Shown here one piece after another: positions 1 through 64,000 of a DNA stretch of 64,000 nt (positions are counted from its first letter, which is position 1; each line of letters begins with the position of its first letter). The notes under the pieces are model-generated. The model worked only from the letters and a program-made list of their open reading frames with translations, searched no databases and was not told the DNA's origin. The translations under genes and the position numbers were made by a program. The stretch spans positions 7,404,061 to 7,468,060 of the forward strand of contig NC_040013.1 in assembly GCF_000972845.2 (NCBI RefSeq), in the 5' to 3' direction. This DNA is from Larimichthys crocea. Taxonomy: Eukaryota; Chordata; Actinopteri; Sciaenidae.

Positions 1-2451
1 AGCCATAGTTGTATTCATGTCATTTGTCTTTTATAAGTGAGTGTGTGCGTGTGTTTGACAAAGAACTGGAGAAGAAGCTGCTTGTTCTGTAATGAGTTTC
101 AGTCCCTGAAATGAACTATGTTTTCTAAGTGAATGTGTGTCTTTGTTTAGGTGTAAAACACTACTGCAGCACTGTAAGTATTCAATCAATGCAGAGGCTC
201 TTAAGTGCAAAAACTGTTACTTTGTCAGCAATTAGTGAAACACTGGGCAAGTCTATTTTACTGTTGTGGTGCGGGGAGAGAAAGATGCATTTTTAATACC
301 AGTTTCAATCTGCTTGACGCAGTGTTAATGGAGCCTGCAGCGGCAGACAAATTCCTCGCATCCTAATGGATTGACTCGTGGTTTAATGAACTGACAACTG
401 GCATCTGGACAAACACAGTGCAGGGCCCAACCAACACACTCACACACAGGCACAAAATTGCCATATTCATCAGGGATGGGTGGAGAAATGAATCCATTTC
501 AAGTTGATAACATCCTCTGACCACTGCTGAGCATACAATCAGTTGCTGCTGTCTGCATTGTAATGAATGCTGTTCCATGTGATTAGTTTCAGATTCCTGT
601 TGTTTGATGTCTTGAGGCTATGTGACATTAACAAGTGTCCAGTTGGTACAGTGAATTCGTTTTAACTTTAATGTAATGAAAACAACACTGGCATGGAGTA
701 TATCGGAACTCGTGATGTCCTGTAGAACTGAGTTTCATTAGTTTGTGTATCAGGCGTCACTGTTCATTACCCTTTGCGACTGTTAGTTAGATCTAATTTA
801 GCTCCTAATCAGCGAGATTCCTTGCTTTACGACTGTTGTATAAATCAAACTGTAAATTTCCAGCTAACTAATCATACTCTCTTGAGTAGCAATGTAAACA
901 TATGTCAATCTACATATAACAATGAGTTTATTACAGGGAAATACAAAGATGTTCTTTAAGAAAATGGTGGAATTTGTGAGAGCCCTGTTACATTGTGTTC
1001 ACAAAAATCAACATTTAAACTGAGTGTGTGCACTGTGTGTGTAAGTGATATTGGGAATACAAGATTATGTGGTGACAAAATAAGTGCACCAAAAGAGTAC
1101 AATGAGTAAATGTACAAATCAGACACAATGGTCTCTTTTCTGGGCAAAAGATTAAATGTAATTGTGGAAGATTATTTAGGAAATGGCTATAATCATGATA
1201 TTTATTCAGGATATGGTGGCATTGGGGTGAAGTGCAGTTGGAAATAATGATAATGAAGATATATGTCACAGAATCAGGGAATAATGTGAACTATCCTTTA
1301 GTACATTGTTTTTCTAGGTCAAGTTGGGATTCAAATGTGGGTCTTGGGAAAATTAAATATGCCCCCAAATTCTTCTGCAGAATTTGGTGTTTATATTATG
1401 CTGCCAGAAACTCTCTAAAGTATGATTTGATTTAACACTGTAGGCTAGTAGCTTAGTACTCTTTAAACAGGTTAACAAACTATTATAAAAGTTGGTATGA
1501 CAATCCACAATTTATTTTTGGCTTGCAAGAAAAATAATCCGAACAGCATGGATCCTATTTGAAGGTTGTTAAAGAACCGCTGCCGTTAAACAAGGTTGAT
1601 AATAGGGTTGCTCTATGAAACATTACATGCTAACCATGCTGTAGTCTGCTCCTTGTATCAGATTGCAGGAATGTGGAAACTTACCTCTAATTTCCAGGGG
1701 TTGAACTTGCATTGACACAATGTGAAGCTGACTTTAAGTGAATTGCAAACATATACATACATATCTCATGTTTGCATTTGGGAAAAAAACCCTACTTAAA
1801 GTAAAGTTCATGTTACACGTGTTTGAGCAGTTTTTCGGTGCTTTTGTAAGAAACCTTCGGTTGACCTCTTTTAAAGTTGTAATAGCCATTATATAGATTG
1901 TGTGTGTGTTTTTCTCACAGCACATAAATAGACGACATACAGCTCAATAGGGTCAAGTGAACTAATTGTAGACCAGCAGAGTCCTTCATTCAAGGAGCGA
2001 TATGGTAATTTGAGTTCCAGCATTTAAGGTCTTGGAGTCTTCACAGAACTGAAAACTTGTTATTTGAGAATGAACTCTTTGTTCTGCTTTCTGTCTCTAC
2101 ATCTCTCTTAAATTGAAAGGGTTTGAGGAAGTTAAGGGATTAGTAGTAGTTAAGAAGGTCTGTCAAAGTACTACAAGGGCTTCCTTTCCGGAGCCAGGTT
2201 GGTGGGTCACAAGTTCAAGGGGACTTTCCTATTTCTCTCAACAATACCCATGACGGATGACCTTAAGAAGCTGGTAGAGACATAGTCCAGATCTTCATCT
2301 CGTCATACTGTTATCTGTTGACTATGGATTAGGTGTTTGTAATGGAGACAATCTCAGGACACTGATAGTTCAATAAACGGTACATGTTCTTAATGAGCTA
2401 AATCAAGAGCACACAACTTCTGTAGTGCATATAGAGGATAATAAACTACTG

Positions 2452-2740
2452 CAGTGTTTTCTAACCAAAGGTACTTGTACCCCAGGGGGTACATCTGCAG
2501 TTGCTTGAGGTAATGTGGAAAAGTTGTGGAGCAGCTTAACTAATTTGAAAAGATAAAAATTTACGATTTGGGTCGACTGTAACACCTCAACATAACGTGT
2601 TGTTGGAATTGAAAAGAGTTGGCTAAAAATTAATGATAAATGGATGAAATAGAGACCTAAGCATAAACAGATGAATACTTCAAATAATTAGCTACAAGTA
2701 TTGGGTAAATTGATGAAATGTTGTGCTAATGGGAATCTTG
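2452..2740 (+). repeat. degraded hAT-like non-autonomous element, copy 1
   Basis: The stretch starts with CAGTGTTTTCTAACC, which resembles the terminal inverted repeat start of many hAT elements (CAGTGGTTCTCAACC type). It continues with a GGTACTTGTACCCC segment. The same order of blocks recurs at 20822-21140: TGGTACATCTGCAGTT, CTAACTAATTTGA, GGCTGTAACACCT, and the end block GTAATGGGTAAAT. No transposase frame remains. The exact ends and the hAT assignment are inference. Confidence 0.6.
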
Positions 2741-5413
2741 ACAACTGTCAGATTTTAAAGTTTTTAAAGCCTCTTGAAGAGTAAAACTTGACATTTTATG
2801 AGGAGTATATTTTCTCTAAGTGCACGTATTCCATAGCTGTATTGGCATGGCTCACTGTGTAAGTTGTTGGATTTTGCAATTCATATTTTGACAACGATAC
2901 AATACATCCGCTTGAAGAGGAAGAGAGCAGTGACATTCACGGATGAGACCGATTGTAAAATTGTGGTTCAATTTACATTTTTTCCCTTGGACACTGGACC
3001 CAGTGTTCCATGAATTAGCATTTTATGTATTGATTTATTCATTGTCATGCATAGTAATAAGGATCTTGGATCAAAAATGTTGTTGTCGTTGCCAGATGTT
3101 TCCACAAAAATGTACTAGTAAAGTAACAAATGATTGTACAGTAGAAAGCCAGCTTTTCTGCAGCTTTTGTGCAGCTTTAGCTCCGTTGACCTGGTTACCC
3201 AAGTGTTGCCAGGTTTAATAAACTCATCCATCCATGTTGTGGGATTAAATGGACTATATTAAATCTGTTTTCACTAAATCTTCCTAAATCCTTGGAATGC
3301 CTGTAAAGTCGTTGATCATCATTTGTTTGAGAAATATTCTAAACATTTCAGTCAAACCAAACTTATGTTCTAGACCTTGTTGGGAGCCACCTTGAGATGG
3401 CCCTGTTTACTGTGGATGTTGCACAACCGATCATTCATTTCTGATATTGGCAGACAGTGGTGAAATTGAACACAGATATTTAGAGAATGATTTTTCGATA
3501 GTGAAATGCCCATTACTATTACATTATAATGAAACTTGACAATCAGGACAAAATTATTGACATTCTGAAAGAAAAGTATTTATGCAACAGTGTACAAAAG
3601 TGAATTGTTCATTAGGGTATTCTCCAAAATGGCTGGAGAACATTTTAAGAACCAGTTTTGGCCTTCAGGCCACCTTCTACCCTTTAAGATTTACCGTAAC
3701 TGAACAACAGCAAAACCATTTTATGTCAATCCCTGAAAACATTGGGAGAAATTTCACAGCGGAATAATACTTCCAACGGCAAATTCATTCTGGTCATTGT
3801 GTTTTTATGACTCATATATAAACAGTAAGGCCGCCATGTGGAGATGCTAGTATCCATGAAATAGGCTGATTGTTTACAATTTAGCATGACATCAAGAGAA
3901 AACAGTTTTAAAATTAACTGTGGAAAATGTGTAACGTATCAAACCTGAAATCCGTTTGGCACGGATTGGCGGACTTGGACATTTGGCATGTTGATCTCAA
4001 TCAAGCAGGTGTTTGTTGCATGGCTGCAGCCTCTTGAATTCAAAATGTGTGATTTTGATATTTTTTTGCTGTAATGAACACACTAACATTATGCGACTTA
4101 ATATACACCTTGATTTTACAGTATTACAAAGTACTTACAGTATGCTGTCTTCTTGTTCTGATTATTTGATTTCATTGGCATAAAAAGGATGCAACAAGTG
4201 TATTTCTGAGAAACAAAATACGCTCTTTACTTTTCAACTGATAACATTTTATCAGTGGTCAAGCTGTATGATTTATAAATCTCCCTAGCAGGAAATATCT
4301 CAAATTAGTCACTCTCCCTAGAAAGGTGCAGTTGGGTTTCTGAGAAGTCTGAAGCCAATTCTCTTCAAACCTGATTTACTTTGGAGGTTGGAGCTGGTAC
4401 CCAGTTTGCTATTTTTGGCAACTTTTATTCTGAGGAATAGCTGTATTACTTTGTGAAAGAAGAATTGAGTGGTCTGATTATGTATATCAAGCTCTGAAAC
4501 AATGCTGTTATTGTAAATGATTCAGGCCGGGGCTGGTTCACTCAAAACTAATTGATTTGGAGGAAAAAGAGAAATAGAGCAGAGGTGCAGTTCTGTTAGC
4601 TGTTCAAGACCAATCAGTATTTTATGGATGATAGGTAGTGGTAAAATGCAAATTTGTCTCAAATGCATGAAGTATAAACATGAAGTTTATTATGTCAAGC
4701 AATGCATAACTTTGAAATAATGTTGCAATGAACAACATGAGCAAAAGTATTCAAAAACAACACAGCCATGGCTTAAAAACAGCATGTTTTCCCATACTGC
4801 CAATTACACAGGATTCTTTTCTGCCAAATGGCATTAAAATGACTACTACTATCAATATTTTGGACAAAAACATTGTGTGGGATTGTAAAAAATCTCGTGT
4901 TTGACTGCTTCAGAAAAAGCAGAAAATGAATAAATTTTGAGACTTGAAAGTATCATGCTGATGGTTTCATGCTGCTCTTACAGCTAACTTGGTGCCGTTC
5001 ACATCACAACAGATTACCATCATAAGTACAGATACAGTGATGATGTTTAAGAGTTTGATTTGATCACTCAACTTTATTGTGATGATTTTAAAGAGAAGTA
5101 ACTACTCTGAAAATGGAATGACCTCGGCTGCCGAGGGCAATATAACAATCATTTATTGGTCATTGTTACAGATACAGGTAATAATTACCATGTGTGTTTT
5201 TTAATATACTTACATTTGAGTTACCACATATTGCTTTTAAACAAGTTCAGTTGGTTCAGTGCTTTGAGCTGAGTGCAAGCAAGCATTGATTGTTAATGCT
5301 AACCTGCTGATGTATAGCAGGTTATATTTACAATGCTCAGTAGTATTGTGTGTTGAGGCTGATGGGAATGTCAGTGTTGCAGGTATTTAGAAAGTTTTGT
5401 ACAAATTAAAAGT

Positions 5414-5665
5414 TTGACCTGTTGATGACCCTAGATGAGGAATTGAGGGATCACCAATGTTATTCATCCAAGGAGTAGATGGATTTCAGTACAAAATTTC
5501 AAGATATTCCATCCAGTTTCACTTGAAACCACAAATGTAAACCTTGTGGATTCATGCTCTGGGGACCATCAATGTCTGTACAAAGATTCATGACAGTCCA
5601 TCCAGTTGTTCAGATCATTAAATCTGAACCAAAGTGGTGGACCAACCGATCAACATTGCCATCCA
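5414..5665 (+). repeat. dispersed repeat family B, copy 1
   Basis: The block order is TGACCTGTTGATG, GGGATCACCAATGTTATT, ACCACAAATGTAAACCTTGTGG, GGGGACCATCAATGTCTGTACAAA and GACCAAAGTGGTGGACCAACCGA, ending in ACATTGCCATCC. The 5' and 3' halves partly repeat each other inside the element. A diverged copy is at 44741-45021. I recognise this as a common teleost intronic repeat but cannot name it with certainty. Confidence 0.6.
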
Positions 5666-7354
5666 CAAAGAAAAAGAAATTCAAACAGCACTTGGATTGA
5701 TGCATTTTCTCTCTGGTCTTGCATTGTATAGTGGCTTTCTGTTGCTTACTTTCCAAAATACCACCAAAGCCACCAAATAACACAATGTAAAAACACAATA
5801 CACAACACCACAGGGTCCATTTTGTTATGTCTGACCAAAAACTGTCTGACCAAACACTTGAATGAACATCAAGTTCGCTTTGATTTATTTCACTTTCAGA
5901 CTCAAAAGCTGTTGAAAAGGTTGAGAAGGTTTCAACAGATTGTTCATAGCTGCTGACCCTCATCATGAAATTCTTTGCCACATTTTTTCTGAAGCCACTG
6001 TTCCATGACTGTACTTGGGAGGCTGTGAGAAAATAGCAGGCCAGGCAGTGTTTGTGAGCAAGAATGATGTTTTGCCATGACAGACAGCTTAAGATCTCTC
6101 AGTACTTCAAAACCCAGTTAGAGTCCTATTCATGTCATTTATGACCCTTGCAATACTTGGTTACTTTATTTTTTGGCTTTATTGGTTAAAGAATTATCCG
6201 AAAAAATGTTTTGACTGATCCTGATGGACTTTGTTAAGTTATTCTTTCACTTTAGTTTCATAAACTGAAATGTTATAGCATTTTTGTTGGCATATTTTCC
6301 ACAGAGTTTTTAGTGTTGCTGGTACAGTTGGGTTGTATAGGGAGCTCTCCTTACATACTATAATCCGAATGAAAAATATTGTGATGAATATTGTGAATCA
6401 TGATGATATCTGAAAATATTGTAGGTTATTTTGTCTGGATCACCATCTCCCATGTGGGGAGTGTTTTCTCAGCAGCTGTCAAAAATATACCACTGAAATC
6501 AGGAGGATGTCGTATCGTTGCACAAAATATTCTTCACAGAGGTGTCAAGTGTCATTTCAAAGTGAGTAATAATGAAGCGCAGTAAACCCCCTTCTGTTTC
6601 TTTTAAAACTTTAAAAAACAAACCTATGGAGAAGCCGAGGTTGATGTGAACCATCCTAAAGTGAGAGTCAAACTCCACCTGTGGTTACGTACTTTAAACT
6701 GTGCTGGACCCTTCACTGGCAGTGCCTGACATTATCCTGGAAAAAGTCCAAAATGTGCAGAGTTGGAGGCTGAAGTGGAGCCAAACAGTGGGATCAAATT
6801 GAGGACTAAGCATCATACAAAAGAGTTGTGCAACATAATCCTTCGTTTTGCACTCCAGTAACACATGTGAAGTGTCTTAAATCAGCCAAACACTACATAA
6901 AAAGCATTGTTCTTATTTTATTCTTTACTATGTTAGTCTTATTTCTTACAGAGGCCCTGGAGTACAGGAAGGCTGGAAATACAGAAAGTTGATTAGATGA
7001 CATGCTGAAACAAAAAGAGCAGTACAGGCTTGGGGTTGGAGGTCAGATTGGGTTATTTATATGAGTAATTACAGTAGTTCTGTATTTTAAGTCCTGTTTT
7101 TTAAGCTGACAAAAAGCAGTGTCACAAAGTCGTGACTTGGAACAACTTTTGACACCCAGGCAATTAAAGTTGAGCTGTGTTGTTTTTTCAGAAACTTTCA
7201 TCAACCTCGTTATGTTACTGTAATTTTCTTGAGCCTCTAACATAACAACAGAATGCTCTTCTTTGGCGGTCTGGGGGTCACAAAGGTTTTAAAAAATGAT
7301 TTGCATAATAACTCTTCACAGTATTGTTGTTATCTGGAATTGGATCTGGAACAG

Positions 7355-7389
7355 ACATAGAAGTCAATGTGAAACATTGACTTCCATGT
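7355..7389. repeat. short inverted repeat (15-bp arms, 5-nt loop)
   Basis: Arms 7355-7369 and 7375-7389 pair at 14 of 15 positions around the loop TGAAA. It is intronic. Origin is unknown; it may be the remnant of a small palindromic element. Confidence 0.6.
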
Positions 7390-8189
7390 CCAATCATGTT
7401 GATCCTGACAGCTCTTTTAATGTTGATTAGAAAAAGCAATTTTCCTTCCTAGATATTATCCATTCCATTGCAAGTTGACAAGTCCTCCTCAAATATGGAG
7501 AGTTCCCATGTACTGCTGTATAACAATAAGAGCTCAATGTTAAATTTCCAGCTAGTCGAAAAGTCAAAGCTTTACGCTTTGACTAAACTGTAAATGCACA
7601 CAATTCTTTTGGGCAGAGAGCAAACAAAATTTCCTAAAAAAATGAGTTTCCAGCTGCCTGGAAAAGACTGCATGTACTACTGGGAGGAGGAGGTCATTTT
7701 GGGGGAGATGCTCCCATTTTCCAAACTGAAAACTACCTGCGCACAATACGACCCTGTCAGGCCTTCAATGGGTAAAACCTGACAATGCGTGTAATTGTTT
7801 TACTCCTCCAGCTGAGTGTTAGCAGATTGATAGTGTTGACAGGGAAATGGCAAGCAGGAAAACAGTGTCTAGATAAACAAATTAAAAACCAGGGCATCCG
7901 TGCTGAAAAAGAAAAACAGGGATGTCAGCATGAAGCGCACTTTTGTGGCAAGACAGTGTGTGTTTCCTTTTTCCACCTCAGCTTAAGTATAAATAGAGTC
8001 TAAATCCTTAATGAACCTTGAGATTTGGATGTATTTGTAGTCCAAAGGCAATATTTTTCAGTGTCTCCTCATCCTGCTGTAGGGCGGTTTGACTGTGAGA
8101 ATACTTGAAAAATATGAAACTTATACAAACAAAAAGACAATCAAATTACTGACTTATGTACTGATGTATTAAATTCTTCTTTTTTGCAG

Positions 8190-63504
<55,315 letters not shown>

Positions 63505-64000
63505 GTAAGTCTCTTATATTTCTTGAGTTCTCTCTCTCAGTGTTAGTGGTGTGACTGAAAAGATTTTAAATATAAAAGAAGAAACATAAAATGAGACAGG
63601 ACCAACTCTCTAGAATCAGCTGCTTTGACATAAAGCATGAGGAGAGTAAATTAGTGCTTATTAATGAATTTGCACCACTTTATATACACAGAACCAAACC
63701 CAAACCACATGCTCAGTTTATCATTGTATTTACATACCATCCCATATATGTTGCATACTGTATATTCCAAGTACCATAATGTTAAAGATTATGTCCCATA
63801 AGTCATCAAATTATTATTAATCATTTCCACAATCCGACTTATACGGCGTGAGTGAAATAAAAATTCTACAAAATTCACAAATCATAGATTGCAATATCCC
63901 AGCATTACTTCTGCATGTTATATTTAACATATATTATATACAGACAGTACAGATAAGAGATCACATTGTTCTTTTTTAATCAATATTTTCTGTATTACCA
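63505..64000 (+). other. intron, 5' part, running off the window
   Basis: AT-rich sequence with no exon or repeat recognised. Confidence 0.8.

Larger units (their letters stand above)
1..8189 (+). other. intron, 3' part, upstream of first visible exon
   Basis: No exon is seen here. I looked for the stalk exon that should precede the first Gly-X-Y exon (acidic and Cys-containing in the human protein) and did not find it. The interval holds one hAT-like repeat, one copy of a second dispersed family and a small hairpin, all listed separately. The open frames here are short and lack collagen or other recognisable sequence. Confidence 0.7.

Noticed and set aside
5610..5981. 123-codon minus-strand frame
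   Set aside because: It starts within the end of a dispersed repeat, ends in low-complexity sequence, and no family is recognised.

Overview
The window is one stretch of a vertebrate, almost certainly teleost (percomorph-like), chromosome. It lies inside a single very large plus-strand gene that I identify as col25a1 (collagen type XXV alpha 1; CLAC-P, a type II transmembrane collagen). Coding DNA is about 2.4 percent of the window: 32 small exons supported by splice sites, phase and Gly-X-Y reading, plus two candidate alternative exons, spread from 8190 to 63504. The rest is intron. Bases 1-8189 are intron upstream of the first visible exon. The exons for the cytoplasmic tail, the membrane anchor and the N-terminal non-collagenous stalk must lie 5' of the window, and the last exons lie 3' of it.

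The identification rests on three things. The 24-codon non-collagenous exon at 31589-31660 (begins MVFPKINHGF, ends KRRLIK) matches the NC2 segment of vertebrate COL25A1 as I remember it. The NC3 segment is split over 57234-57311 (ATEIIDYNGN...) and a 24-nt exon at 57960-57983 (KITTITVT). The order of collagen exons, including the triplet interruptions GSSAAG, GPPGKG and GPSISG, follows the human protein almost exon by exon. The joined confident exons give 1523 nt, about 508 codons in one open frame.

Layout: 8190-25482 encodes COL1, starting with a basic KRGRRGR cluster and spread over huge introns. The 17726 and 30565 candidate exons belong to this part. 31589-31660 is NC2. 32318 to about 57263 encodes COL2. 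57264-57983 encodes NC3. 59293-63504 encodes most of COL3, where exons become dense. From 23476 on, all confident exons are phase 0/0. The first two visible exons (45 nt and an 8-nt microexon) share a codon split after its first base.

The introns hold degraded dispersed repeats recognisable from copies inside the window: two hAT-like non-autonomous elements, two copies of a second family, and at least six copies of a third family in both orientations, one forming a long hairpin. They also hold microsatellites, a pure 93-base G run and local duplications. I see no second protein-coding gene, no convincing RNA gene, no CRISPR array and no promoter. The organism and repeat family names come from memory and would need a database search.
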